This document shows positions 10,788-22,659 of a DNA stretch of 64,000 nucleotides, in pieces; the stretch's first letter is position 1, and the number at the start of each line of letters is the position of its first letter. The notes below the pieces were generated by a model. It saw nothing but the letters and a program-made list of their open reading frames with translations. It had not been told where the DNA came from and ran no database searches. Position numbers and translations under genes: made by a program. Source of the stretch: Saposhnikovia divaricata (taxonomy: Eukaryota; Streptophyta; Magnoliopsida; Apiales; Apiaceae). The stretch covers positions 177,950,148-178,014,147 of the forward strand of contig CM071598.1 in the NCBI GenBank assembly GCA_036435485.1, read 5' to 3'.

Positions 10788-13491
10788 TCACGTAATCGCC
10801 ATCATAGATGGTTCTGATGACTGTATTGACATCACAGGAGGCGCACGTAGCTCAAGCATACCGTTGCTGCCTTCATTATAGGCTCCTACACACATTGTAT
10901 CTCCCCGACCATGCCAAGTGCCATCTTGGACATTGTTTATCTCTAATGTTCTGGATTCCTGTAAAATTACAACTACAAGAGCTAAATTCACAGCATATAA
11001 ATAGAATGGCAATTGTAAACATTCTTACATTTATCATACAAGATGTAGCCTTAAGATTAAGTGGTGGGAGACTGAGAAGAAAGTATGAAACACAAATAAA
11101 TTCTTATTGCCACTTCTAAATACAAGTTAATTGTAATTTGTTGGATTTTATATTATACCTGACTAAGTGTGCAGCAAGGGCAAACCAGATGGTACAGACA
11201 GTCATCCATTACACTATCAGTTCCCTGAATGAGAACAGAGTTAGATGCAAGTGTCAGTAAGATCGAGAATAAATGATTATGTAATGTAAATAATATATCA
11301 GGAAAAGTCAAACAGCGACTGCCTACAACTAAAAAAAAAAAAAAGAACAAATAAGTAAACAAGGAGTGCGTCATATATCATGTATAGGCGAGTGTAAAGC
11401 GCATGTAGTACATGTGACCAAATGTGAAGATTACTTTCCAAATCACGAAAACAGAAAATACATAGTACACAAGTCCTAGCCCAATTGGCAGCTAAATTGA
11501 AAACGGATAAGGGATGAATATTAACAGGTACAATTACGTAAGGGCCGTGTACTAAGGTTTTAAAATCAGGTGACATTAAGGTAATAAAATGATTTAGGTG
11601 GTGCCATGATTTACATGCTTTAGATATCCAGTTAAGTCACCTAAAATTCTGGTAACAAGGAAAGCATATTAAATTGTAGGTCCAGCTGACCGGGCAGTAA
11701 CCTAGACAGAATAATGCTGATTAAGCAGCCGCCCAATCCTTACAACCACCACCACTTTCAAACAACAGATTTTCATGTTTGAAAAGCCGCCCAATTAATC
11801 CTAATCAATAACCTCTTGCCAATGCATTATTGACCTATAGGACCAGGTATGGGGTCTAGCATGCATATAAAATGTAGAGATTTAATTAATATATGCAGTT
11901 CCGCTAGAGAATAGTACTGTGCGAAATGTTTACCCTAATGTTGAATTTCTTTCTTATTTGCATCCGGTAAAATCCCAAGTATGCTCCAACAGAGATGGTA
12001 AAAGCAACACCCATATACAGGAAGCAATGTCTCCTTGTGACAGCAAATGCCGTTATATTGACGAGGGCAGCGGCAGCAAGAACAATGTAAATAATCGCCT
12101 GAAATTTAAGGATTTAAACCACGGAACAAGCAAGAAAGAGGAAGTAGTCAGAGAGAGTTGCAACTTAAATTTACTACATTTAATATTGGTATAAGCTTAA
12201 ATTGTAATTGAGTCGTAAATTCAGGATGTAAAAGCAAAGTACTTAATCACTTGGTGCTTCACAAACAGAGTATCTGGTAAACATTTTACTAATAACTTCA
12301 TTGACCATCTACAGTTTGTGAATGGCCAGCTGAGCTGCAGCAACATCAACTACAAGGTCATTGCAAGATTACCGTAGCCCTTTAAGTATCTTTAGTTCTT
12401 TAATATCTTCATTAAGGTAATTACAACGTACAGATCTTTCAGGGGTAAATAAGCATACAAGTATATCCAAATTCCAAATGTGCGACAAGATAAATTGATC
12501 ACACATATATTAGTTTATTCTCTCTGACATTTGCTGATGAGCTACGCAACAAAACGGACCAAGAACGGCAATATAACAACATTTCTATTGGATAAATCAT
12601 CAAATAGCTACTTTGCAATAACAAATTCTGCAGCAGCAACTAAACACTACAGTTATAACATACATGATATGTTCACCGTTCAAGGCAATAAGCACAAATG
12701 CACAATCCCATCAGATTCATATTCAAAAGAGTAGCGATACAAAATGACATCATTAACCTACAATACAACAAGTCGCGAAAACTTGACAAACATAAAGAGT
12801 AAATTTACCTGAGCAAAGCAAAATCCAAAGCCAGCTCTTTTCATGTTCTTCCCAAACCTATACCATGGACAACTGCAAAACCAGATACAACATTAACAAA
12901 ACAATCAAAGCTGCAAACTTTAACACAAAACATCATACCCTTTTCCCCAAAACAGAATCCAACAATTAATCCCACATAACTGAACTAAAATCAAACCTCA
13001 ACTCAACTATCCAAAAAATCATTTACAACACCTAAACTAAAAAGGGTCACTCCACCTCAACCACAAGCACACAAATACAACACACACTTAAATTCTTAAC
13101 CAATTTACAAGGACCAAAAACCAACAAAACACACCTCAAGAACCAAACTTTCCACCAAACAAACAAAAACCCACAAACATTTCAACAAAAAACAATCAAA
13201 TGCATACCAACAAGATTCAAGAACAATGCGACGATCATCAAAACAATCAAGAACATCCCCTTCCCACATCCTCAAAACACCCCCACGAATCCCACTATCC
13301 AAACCATCATCATAACCATCCTCATCATAATCTTGTTGTTGATTATTGACCCATTTGCATTGGCCTTGATTTTGCATAGCAGCAACAGCAGAACAAAGCA
13401 TATCAAAATCTAAAACTGAGACACCACCCTCATCTAATAATCTCTCCTTCTCCTCATCCTCTCCATTTAAAACCACCCTCTCCTCCTCCAT
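10788..13491 (-). CDS. PLAC8-domain membrane protein, five exons
   Basis: Exons on the minus strand: 13491-13208, 12872-12809, 12098-11934, 11224-11159, 10958-10788. All four introns are GT-AG and the joined frame is open for 249 codons. The N-terminal 70 residues are acidic and probably cytosolic. GVLRMWEGDVLDCF (71-84) and CCCPWYRFGKNM open the conserved part. Exon 3 encodes two hydrophobic segments (AIIYIVLAAAALVN and YMGVAFTISVGAYLGF). Exon 4 encodes CLYHLVCPC, which fits the PLAC8 CLxxxxCPC motif, followed by TLSQESRTLE across the last intron. PLAC8 proteins are membrane proteins linked to organ-size control or metal and calcium handling; the role of this member is unknown. The start is taken at MEEERV because it begins the acidic region; the same frame stays open upstream to 13653, but that stretch looks like 5' UTR. 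No TE interrupts the exons, and the gene appears intact. Confidence 0.9.
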
Positions 13492-13499
13492 AAAGATTG

Positions 13500-13660
13500 T
13501 ATCAATAGATAAATCTTGTGTTTGTATATATTTTAAATATATATTTCCGGTGAGGAGGGGGTTGAAGATTAAATAGAGACGGGGGGGGAGGAGGGAGAGT
13601 GTTGGTGGGCGTTTTAATGAAGTGGGGATAGACACATTACATACATTATACATACAGACA
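13500..13660 (-). promoter_or_regulatory. Putative 5' UTR / promoter of the PLAC8 gene
   Basis: Upstream of the ATG on the minus strand lie a TATA-rich stretch (about 13525-13546) and a CT/C-rich tract (about 13570-13605). Pyrimidine tracts are common in plant core promoters and 5' UTRs. The transcription start cannot be placed. Confidence 0.35.
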
Positions 13661-13870
13661 CAACTGTAATGGCGTTACAGCTGTTTGCATGTCAGAATAT
13701 TATTATTTTTTGTGGGATAATTATCCACTATATCGAATAATATCTATTTTATAGTTGAATATTTTATTTGAAGTTTTTTATTTTGCATTTATTCCTTGTG
13801 GGATAATTGTAGGGTGAGTAAATGTTATCTGTTGTGTTGAATCTTTTCTGTTTTAAACCTACAATATTCT

Positions 13871-14083
13871 GCTGTTTGGTTGTACTTAAAATAAGTTTTT
13901 ATGAATTTATTTTTGAATAAAAATTTTATATATTTATAAAAAAAAATTATACAAGTATTAATATATATTTGAGATTCCATAAATTATAAAATAATTTTTT
14001 TTTTAAAAAAAAAGCTAAAATATTTAATTTATTTCTTAAAATAAATCAACTTTTCTAAAAGATATGGTTACCCAAACATCCCC
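13871..14083. mobile_element. Family-A MITE, copy 3 (diverged)
   Basis: Ends gctgtttggttg and acccaaacatcccc, with the shared interior order attttatatattt, tgagattcc and ttaaaataaatcaac. It is more diverged than the other copies and lies about 400 bp upstream of the PLAC8 ATG. Confidence 0.6.
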
Positions 14084-14188
14084 GATCTTTGTGTGTGTCA
14101 TGTAGTCGTGTCTCGGTCATGTTTATCCGTTTGTGTTTATTCTTTTGGCCTTCGTACTGCTTATTATATGTAAACTGTGTCTATTTCT

Positions 14189-14210
14189 ATTTAGCAACAG
14201 GAAAAAAAAA
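14189..14210 (+). mobile_element. Micro-retroinsertion atttagcaacagg-A(n)
   Basis: A 22-bp insert (atttagcaacagg then nine A) is flanked by a perfect 15-bp repeat actgtgtctatttct (14174-14188 and 14211-14225). TTTAGC plus an A tail again recalls the LINE 3' end, here in plus orientation. Confidence 0.7.
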
Positions 14211-14613
14211 ACTGTGTCTATTTCTGGCTTTAATATAGAACTTTCAATATTCGGTTTTTGATGTAATAGTATACCTAAGGAGTTGGTTCAAATTAGAATC
14301 TTACATAAAATTAGAACCTATAATGGATTGATATCTTATACATTAATTAACTTTACAAACTTTTTGCTATTTATTAGAGTGTACAAATAATCACAAATTA
14401 TGAATTGGTTTACGTTAAATAGGATCGGCAAGATTACAGACTATTGAATGACTTGCTATCTGCTTAATTACTACTAGTATTAAAAGAAAAATCAGTGAAA
14501 CGTAATCCTGAAATGCTAGTACTACTTTATACTGAATACAGAATAGAATCATGAGGTAGTCGTATAACTGAGTCTTATTAAAAGTATTAAACTATTTAAA
14601 ATAAATTAGCGTG

Positions 14614-14635
14614 TCCATTCAAAAAAAAAAAAAAG
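14614..14635 (+). mobile_element. Micro-retroinsertion tccattc-A(n)
   Basis: A 22-bp insert (tccattc, fourteen A, g) lies between two perfect copies of taaattagcgtg (14602-14613 and 14636-14647). It has the same size and shape as the other micro-insertions but lacks the TTTAGC tag. Confidence 0.65.
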
Positions 14636-15025
14636 TAAATTAGCGTGGGTAATGATTCCAAGCCCAATCGATCGGGGTATCAAACTGAACAAGTTCAGCT
14701 CGAGAAGTGCTAGCAAATTAGCTATTAAGTTTTCTATATAAAGTTTTAAAATATTTTTATTTTAATAAATGTAGGATATTACAAACATTCTTCTTATTGA
14801 ATTGTCATTCTCATCAAGTTCACGAACACATTTACAAAATCCGCATACATTGCATTTTTGGCAAAATTCACAAACACACTTACGAAACCTGAGGCCGTGT
14901 CACTGCATTTTAGGCCGTGCACGAGTCATTGTATGAGCTTTAGAAGTTAGAACATTATTAGTTTTGGAGGAAAGCAAACAAAATAAAGTGAGCAACGTAA
15001 GGTATGCGGGGATAAGAGGATGTCG

Positions 15026-15877
15026 TATGGTATTGTTACATAATTGCGTGTGGAGGGGAGTACAAATACACAAACGGCCACCCTCAATAATTTAATGATT
15101 GTGATTGTGATAATGGTTGATAATTATATTGATCTTATATTAATGACAGTGATTGTGATTATTGGAGTACGATAAGTGTTGCTATATTCATAAGAAAAAT
15201 TATTGAGGAGAGTCTGTGCTTAATAATGGTACTGAATTCAACGGCCCACAAGGAAAGGCTGTGAGTTGAGTCGTAGATAGGAAGGGCCACTTGTGAGTTG
15301 TGATGGTGATGGCCATGGCAATGGCTGCACTTTTGTCTTTTGGTGCAACTGGATCAAAGGGATGGATTAGTTTGTAATCCCCCATACAGATAACGTTTTC
15401 TAATATCAAAGCTGCAACTTTCGGAGATAGTGTCACAAAAAGAAGAGAACTTCAAACATACATTACTCCCTCAAAATCCTCAACCATTTATGTTTTGGGA
15501 TTATAATAACCTATAAGCTCAAACAACAAACTTTGTGCCTGTTTGGGAAAAATTATTTTAGTGGCTTATTGACTTATTTTCGAGTAAAAATTTTATATTT
15601 TGATAATTTTTTTTTATATAAGTATCTAATGTATGTTTGAAATTTAATAAGTTGCAAAAATAAGTTGGAAAATAAGTTGGAATGTTAGGAATCTCTAGCT
15701 TTGTCTTAAAATAAGTTGACTTATTCTGGAAAAAAGTTCCCCCAAACACCCCCTTTCTTTATAACTTTTAAGACCAAATTGTAAGAAAGAAAAGCCACTG
15801 ATTATACATAAAACGTGCAACATATACGGTGTATCTCGCTCGCAGGGTCAAGAAAGTCTATGTTGTTTCTGTGATGA
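15026..15877. repeat. Direct repeat, right copy
   Basis: Matches 1-852 base for base as far as could be read. Its right edge lies 165 bp downstream of the NOSIP-like stop codon, so it may cut the 3' UTR of that gene. Confidence 0.93.
15537..15753. mobile_element. Family-A MITE, copy 4 (inside the direct repeat)
   Basis: The same element as 512-728, carried along by the 852-bp duplication. It is not an independent insertion. Confidence 0.7.
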
Positions 15878-16042
15878 TTCCAGATTTGACCATCCAATAA
15901 CATTGATAAAATACAAGCATTCGAACATATAAAGGGTGGACTGTCCAATAACAAAACACAGCCATAAGAACGTACAATAGATGGTCGGACGCCGGACACG
16001 GTAGATATTAGAAGTGCAATAACATTCGTTGTGATACTAAGA

Positions 16043-19000
16043 TCAGGTCTTCATTGCAGGCCTAACCAGCCCAAGTCCAGAACCACTTCCCAAATGCTTG
16101 AAATCTTTTGCTTCAAGATTATCTCCATGAGCAGAGAAACCTGTTCCACCTTTTTCCAGGGGCACCAGATTCCTCTCCTTGCATCCCTTGTTACAAACCA
16201 GACAAACCTTGTCGACAGCCATGAACTTGTCAGCGCATTTCTTACAGAATACGTGCCCACAAGAGCTCAAGGCCACAAGCGCAATTGTGTTGGTTATTGT
16301 GACCTTGCAACTGGGACAGATGTATGACTTGTCAAGTGACGTGGCTTTCTTTTGTTCAGTAGTGTCCTCTGTGAAATGAATCGGGAAGAGGGTCTTCATC
16401 TTGAGTTTCTCACTGCCTTCTGGACAGGTAGTGCAGGTAGATGGTGCTTCTACCTTTGAAGGAGCTTCTGGTGTGGCAGAGGGCAACCAAAATGCTTTCA
16501 TTGTTCTCAGTGCTTCCTCTTCAAATAAGGTTGCCTTCACACTATTAGCCCCATGGAACCCATTCTTATCTCTGTTATAATTCTTATCACTGTATTGGGG
16601 TAATGCACCATGGTTTTGCTGATCAAATGCATCAAGCTCTCTAGCTTTCTGCAATGCCAACTTCTCTTCTTCGTCTTCTTTATCATGTTTTTGCTGCATA
16701 ACATGAGCTGCTGTTTTCCTGCATGGTAATGACAATATAATCTTCAGCAAACATTCATTAAAACAATTTCAAACTACATAAGAGTCGTTGCATATTAGAA
16801 TAAAAGAAGGCATAACCAAATCAATATTTTATAACTTATAGATGTGTAAAATGTAATCTCATGGTCATAATTTTCATTTTTTTAATGTAAAATGCTTACA
16901 ACATTCAAATTCACATCTTCATACAGTAAACCAAAATTATAACCTGCATTTCATTCAAAAGATTGCCAATACAACTGCAATTAAGTATAGTCTTGCTGAA
17001 GTTTCTCATATCAGGGTGGCAACAGAGAAAACAAGAATATAGTAAAACTGTATCTTGTACGCCCTCAACAAAGACGCAATGGTTTATTACCCAATAACCA
17101 AGTTACTATACACTTCACCTCTTCAACATATTATCAAGAGCTGATATTGCATAGGAGACATGGACGTATATCAAATATTATACAAAGGAAATTTGACATT
17201 TTAGTACACAAAAGAAACGGAGCCAAAAAGGACATCAATCCATGTAACAAGCCAATTGAGTACCTCTAGCATCTTCTTAAACCAAAGCTGGTAAAAAGAC
17301 ACGATATAAGTTTCTCATTATCGGAGCAAAAGAAGAGGGTTAAGATAAGAGGTTGGAACTAACAACGGGTTGGGACGTTAATGAACTAGGAGTCTAAGAG
17401 TCTAAGACACACCAACTGCATGAGGAGATAAACATACTTAAATACTACTAGGTGAACAGACGAAAAACAGAGAAGTTGACAATGTACTTATAAAGCAGCC
17501 AGTCATTAATTGTTTCAGTCTCTCGATAAACTAAATACCTCACGCTTCTTTTGGCTGTAACTAATGGGAATGGAACGAAATCACAATTTTGTTAACCATC
17601 TTACACTTCTTTTGGCCAAACATGACACTGATTTGCACCTAGGAGGTTGGGCTTCAATACTGGCAGTTGGGAGCCACTACTTTGTTAACCATTAAATTAA
17701 CTCACCAAGGCAACAAAAGATAAGAGTTTAATCGTAAAATCATTTAGTTTAATGCATTTTGGTGTCCAAGCATGACACCATTTGAAATGGTCGCACTTTT
17801 GTGTTGCCAATTCAGTGGCCATACCTCTGCTTTTTTCGCACTTTTGTGTTGCTAATTCAGTGGCCACACCTCTGCTTTTTTAGAGAAAATGTGGCTAGTA
17901 AAGTAGTCATTAACCGATTTGAAAAAGTCAACAGCATATAGGTATCTTAAGTATTCAACAGATTTCAACTTATTATCTAAATACTCTTCTTTTCTTTTCT
18001 TGAACCCCCTAACTGAATCTAGTTAAAAATATATATCAATTGATACATAAACATTACAGAGTAGAAAAAACTTATAACCATTCAAGTTAGTTCTAAACGC
18101 ACTTCTAACCATTAACTTAAAAGATCCTAAAAGTTTAATATAGTTTGCAATGCGGATACATCTATTGCATTAAGATTATTCTACTCGTTTCGGTTTGGAT
18201 ATAATACAATGGATATTCACATGAAAAACAATATAAATTTCATTTCATTATCACCTACTTTACTTCTACCAACCAAAGAGTAATTACACTTCAAATTGTA
18301 CATCACCCAATATACGAGATATTTATAATTCAAAAGAATTGAAATAGTAAGGAGATAATGCCAACAAGGAATTACAACCACTAAAGAAAAAAGAAATCAT
18401 CATGTTAAAGCCCTTTGAACTGAATAAGCATTCGGTATAACAGTATAACAAACTGCTTCAGTGAAAGCGAAGCATTACAATCAATCAACAGAAAATAAGG
18501 TATTGGTGTTTCTATTTACTTTTACCAATATAATAAAACTTTGTGTTGTAGATGATTAAGTTATGCATTTGATTCAATTTCCATAAGCTAAAATTTTGTT
18601 AATAGGATTTATCATAAACAATAACTAATCTATATCTACACCAACTTAATCATATGTATCGTATAACCCCGCACTACCCACCTGTATCCTGGCTTCTTAT
18701 ATTATATATATTCGTCACATTCTATAGCAAACATATATCCATAAAGCATACTACAGGACTTACACCACTCTAAATCTCTGTAGTTAACATAATACTCTGT
18801 TCTACAAGGTTCCTTTGAATTTTAAAAAGCAAAGTCTGTTCACTGTTCCATGTCCCAAATCATAGAGCTAAAATGTTCAAAAACTCCTTACCATCATTGA
18901 CATTGTTTACATCAAGACTCAAGTTCAGCTGCAAACACCAGCTCCCACAACTCACAAGAGTTAATAAACGAGTTCCAATGCAATTTCTAAATAAGTAATC

Positions 19001-20488
19001 TATTACCACTCTCGAGTTTAGACTGTCTCGTAAATAGTTTACAAACACAACTGCCAATCCAAACTTCCAACTTCCCTACTTAAACACTTTCATGTTCAAC
19101 AACTAATATTTCAATTTGCCTTGCCCACCAGAAAGCTTACCTCTACTTATTAGCACACAAATTTCACAACATTAACCTCGATAAATCTGAACTTTTTTCA
19201 CATTAGCTCTACTCATTTACCTCGATATATCAGCTGTACTCACTAATCTCGATAAATTAATACTTCTTTCTCATTAACCTCAGTAAATGCATTTTTTTTC
19301 TCATGCTCTGCTGATTAAGCTCCATAAATTAGCTCTACTCATTAAACTCGGTAAATCAGCTTTACTCATTAACCTCAAAAAATTTATACTTTGTCGCATT
19401 ATCCCTACTCATTAACCTCGATAAGTAACTCTACTCATTAAACTCGAAAAACCAGCTCGATTAATTAGGTTTACTCATTAACCTCGATAAATTTATCCTT
19501 CTTCTCACTAGCTCTACTCATTAACCTCAATAAATTAGCTCTACTCACTAAATTCGATAAACTAGCTCTAAGAGCATTCACATCCCATCCCCCATCCCCA
19601 ACCCCAAAAACTTACTAAAAATAGTAAATCCCCAAATAAAAATAGTAAATCCCCAAAATTATCAAAAAGTTTCTACATCCCATTCCCCATTTTCCATTCC
19701 CCTATCCCTATATTCTTTTTTATATTACTTCTTTCTCTCTCTTTCACTTACAATTTTAACTACCAAAACTCACCCACTACAATTAAATATATTTAAAAGA
19801 GGAGAGAGATGATTTGGGGTTCAAAATAGTAGTCCCCAAATATGGGGATTCAAAACTTGTCCCCAAAATTAATCCCTAAAATGGGGAATGGGATGGAAGC
19901 CTTTTTTTGCATAAAAGCTAAATATTTCCCCAAATATTTGGGGATAGGGTCTTGGATGTGGATGCTCTAATCTCATTAAACTCGATAAATTAACTTTACT
20001 CATTAACCTCAAAAACTTTTACTTTGTCACATTATCTCTACTCATTAACCTCAATAACTTTTACTTTGTCACATTATCTCTACTCATTAACCTTATTAAA
20101 CTACCTCTACTCATTAAACTCGATGAACTAGCTCTTCGATAAATAAATGCTTCTACAATCGGTCAGCCTCGACAAAATTAAAAATTTCTCCGGTCCAGAA
20201 ACAATCAAACCAAAACACACACATATAAAACACGAGAAGTAGATCTAACCTTTGAATATCTTTCTTCTGAGCCAACAAGCATTCCAGAATACACTCTTTA
20301 CAAAAAATATGCCCTTTCTGACACGACATAGGATCAATAACAGGTTTCAAACAAAGCGAGCACGAATCAAACGGCTTAATTGAATCTTTACCAAGCCGTT
20401 CTCTTTGAGTTCCGTACCCTAGCTTTTTCTTCTCATCGTAGGTGAAGTAGGCTAGATCGTTGTTGTTTTTTGAGTGTCTTTGAGGCAT
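16043..20488 (-). CDS. CSU1: NOSIP / CSU1-type RING-U-box E3 ligase, two exons
   Basis: Exon 1 is 20488-20250 and exon 2 is 16718-16043 (minus strand). The single 3531-bp intron is GT-AG with phase 2, and the product is 304 aa, the usual family length. The N-terminus MPQRHSKNNNDLAYFTYDE and a first zinc-binding (U-box-like, zf-NOSIP) region carry Cys43, Cys46, Cys56, His60, Cys63 and Cys66. A charged coiled-coil-like stretch follows (about 90-115), then GFHGANSV. The C-terminal RING has Cys214, Cys217, Cys233, His235, Cys238, Cys241, Cys252 and Cys255. The protein ends GSGSGLGLVRPAMKT. Human NOSIP is a nuclear/cytoplasmic E3 ligase also found with the spliceosome. From memory, the Arabidopsis orthologue CSU1 ubiquitinates COP1 and tempers light-signalling repression. 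The start is fixed by the conserved MPQRHSK. The intron is bloated by a degenerate repeat array and a MITE. The gene looks functional. Confidence 0.93.
17788..17882. repeat. Two-copy tandem repeat in the NOSIP intron
   Basis: cttttgtgttgccaattcag with tggccatacctctgctttttt is repeated once more with small changes, period about 49 bp. Confidence 0.6.
19150..20140. repeat. Degenerate tandem array in the NOSIP intron
   Basis: A unit close to ctctactcattaacctcgat plus aaattag (about 27-30 bp) recurs dozens of times with drift on both sides of a later MITE insertion (19572-19967). It lies wholly in the intron, near the first exon. The core cctcgataaat also occurs in the pogo/Emigrant-like sequence at 28045, which suggests a possible source but does not prove one. 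Confidence 0.75.
19572..19967. mobile_element. Tourist-like (PIF/Harbinger) MITE, 396 bp
   Basis: Ends GAGCATTCACATCC and GGATGTGGATGCTC form a 14-bp inverted repeat with one mismatch. A 3-bp target duplication TAA (19569-19571 and 19968-19970) flanks it. Subterminal ccccatccccaa / ttggggat runs are inverted too. TAA target use is typical of PIF/Harbinger. It splits the intronic repeat array, so it is younger than the array. Confidence 0.8.
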
Positions 20489-20540
20489 TTTTGGGGTTTA
20501 ATTGAGATGATATTGGATGATTGGGCGAGATTTGAAGATG

Positions 20541-20548
20541 AAACCCTA
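20541..20548. promoter_or_regulatory. Telo-box upstream of the NOSIP ATG
   Basis: AAACCCTA lies 53 bp upstream of the start codon. Telo-boxes are common near the transcription start of broadly expressed plant genes. The function here is inferred only from position. Confidence 0.35.
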
Positions 20549-20700
20549 GAAATTTGGGGGAGGATTTGTTTTATTTGTAGTGGGTTTGGTAAGGGCGTGT
20601 TTGGAGAGGAATTTTGTGAATCCGAATTGGGAAGGGAGAATAAGATCATGGGTCCTGCTAACCACAATTGTTAAGATTATGGTTAATGTTACGAGATGCG

Positions 20701-20909
20701 GCAATGTTTGGGTATTTTTCAGAAAAGTTAGATTTATTTGAAGAAAGAAGTTAAGATTATTAGTTATTTTCTGAAAAAGTATTTTTTTTTACGACTTATG
20801 GAATCTTAAACATACATTAAATACATCCATAAAAAAATTATCAAAATATGAAATTTTACTCGAAAATAATTCCATAAAAAGTTAAAAAAAGTTGAGTCAA
20901 ACAGCACCT
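20701..20909. mobile_element. Family-A MITE, copy 5, in the NOSIP upstream region
   Basis: Inverted orientation relative to copy 1: gcaatgtttgggtatttttc at the left and gagtcaaacagcacc at the right, with aaacatacattaaatacatcc and attttactcgaaaataa inside. It starts 213 bp upstream of the NOSIP ATG and could affect the promoter. Confidence 0.65.
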
Positions 20910-21138
20910 TAATATAATAATTAATATAAATGGATAAATGTATTTAATATATTAATTTGAAAGATTTTTATTTATAGAAATTAATGTGAATATTATGAGA
21001 GGTTTATAATAATTAGTCGGAAAATTAAATAAATTAATGAAAACAATTCCAAAAATTGTATCCCTACTGAAAACAATCTTTGAAAAATTAAATATCTAAA
21101 AATAAATATTAAAAGTATGATAATATTTAATGATTAAC
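20910..21138. other. AT-rich spacer
   Basis: No coding signal. It leads into the LINE target site. Confidence 0.4.
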
Positions 21139-21155
21139 AACAGCCTTTAGGAATT

Positions 21156-22583
21156 TTGTTAAAAGGCTTTTGATTCGGTCAAATGGAATTTAGTGTATCA
21201 AGTTCTGAATTATATGAACTTCGATAACAAATGAATTTTTTGGATGAAGACTATTCTTGAGTCTGCTAGAATCTCTGTCCTTGTAAATGGGTCGGCCACT
21301 CAAGAATTTGCTCCTAAAAGGGGGTCTTCGGCAGGGGGATCCGCTCTCACCTCTACTCTTTAATCTAGTGGGTGAAGTATTGGCGCAATGCATCATAAAA
21401 GCAAATCAAGGGAACATTCTCAAGGGTATAGACCTCCCTAATTGCACTCAATCAATTACTCTTTTGCAGTTTGCAGACGATGTAATTCTTTTCCTTAGTA
21501 AGGATTTTGCTTCGATTAAAGGAATAAAAAGAGTTCTGCAATGTTTTTATATCCTTTCGGGGCTCAGAATTAATTTCCATAAGAGCAGCTTGTATTGCTT
21601 TGGTGAAGATCCTGCAAAACTGCAACATTGGACGGACTTTCTAGGCTGTAAAGTGGATAATGGTTCCGTTAAATATTTGGGTGTTCAAATTGGAGCTTCA
21701 CCAAAATATTTGAAATTCTGGGAACCTTTGATAGATAAAGTTAACAACAAGTTGAAAGCTTGGGACACAGGCAAATTCTCGATAGCAGGTAGTCTAGTCC
21801 TGTTAAAGCTTGCATAGATAGTATTCCTATCTTTTGGTTTAGTCTCTTCTATCTCCCTCAAACAGTTATTGCAAGACTGGAAAAACTGAGACGGCATTTT
21901 CTATGGAGTGGATCAGATAATGGAGTTAGCAAAATTCATTTACTTAACCGGGAAAGAGTTTGCAGTGACAAGAAATTTGGGGGTTTAGGAATTGTTCTGC
22001 TTAGACTGAGAAATTTATCACTATTGGCAAAATGGTGGTGGAGAAGCTACTCGGAGAGGGATAAATTCTGGAATAAAATCCTAACTCAAAGGTATGGTGC
22101 ACAGTTGCGTTACAACTTGAAGGAAGTGTCGAACATTTCAAATGTTTCTCAAATGGTAGAAGTTTTGCTTCACTGATGTCTAATTTCACTATTTCGAATT
22201 TTCTAAGTCATGATTGTTTTGTTTGGAAACTGGGTAATGGTGAAACCGTCTATGTTTGGGAGGATGTTTGGGCAGAGGAAAGCCCAGTTATGGCTCGTTT
22301 TCCGAGGCTCTATGGAATTACAAAAACAAAGCATCTAACAGTGAAAGCTTTTCTAGAGCTGTGGGATTCAGGCAATTCTAATGAGGTTTTATGGATCAGA
22401 CAATTGAATGCCAGAGATAGTGCAGAGTGGGAACTTTTGTCTAATATTATCTCAAGTATAGCTCTCTCTTCGTTCAATGATACGCTAATTTGGACTTATG
22501 GCAATGGTCTGTTTTCTTCCAAGAAATGCACTTCTCTCATTTGGCATAAAACAGCTTCGGGGAATATTGCCTCTACTATCTAG
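21156..22583 (+). pseudogene. LINE-A reverse transcriptase and linker remnant
   Basis: In the longest open piece (21287-21817) RGLRQGDPLSPLLFN, LLQFADDVILF (the catalytic FADD box) and KYLGVQIG are plain. Upstream, KAFDSVKWNLVYQVL and ESARISVLVNG can be read with a stop between. Downstream, after frame changes, LRNLSLLAKWWW and VWKLGNGETVYVWEDVW (22176-22583) belong to the region between RT and RNase H of plant L1 elements. Several stops and shifts mean no intact protein is made. Confidence 0.85.
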
Positions 22584-22659
22584 CATCATATTGGTCTATG
22601 AAAGTCCCGGCTAAGATAGTTCTTTTTCTCTAGAAAGTTCATTGGTCTATTCTCCCAAC

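Larger units (their letters stand above)
14084..15025. other. Intergenic spacer with two micro-insertions
   Basis: No gene supported. It contains micro-retroinsertions at 14189-14210 and 14614-14635 and ends at the 852-bp direct repeat. Confidence 0.45.

Noticed and set aside
13492..13653. Longer N-terminus for the PLAC8 protein (start at 13653)
   Set aside because: The upstream residues lack the acidic character of the conserved start and lie over C-rich and TATA-rich promoter-like sequence.
16031..16379. Plus-strand frames opposite the NOSIP exon
   Set aside because: Antisense shadows of exon 2, whose RING cysteines and conserved ends are on the minus strand.
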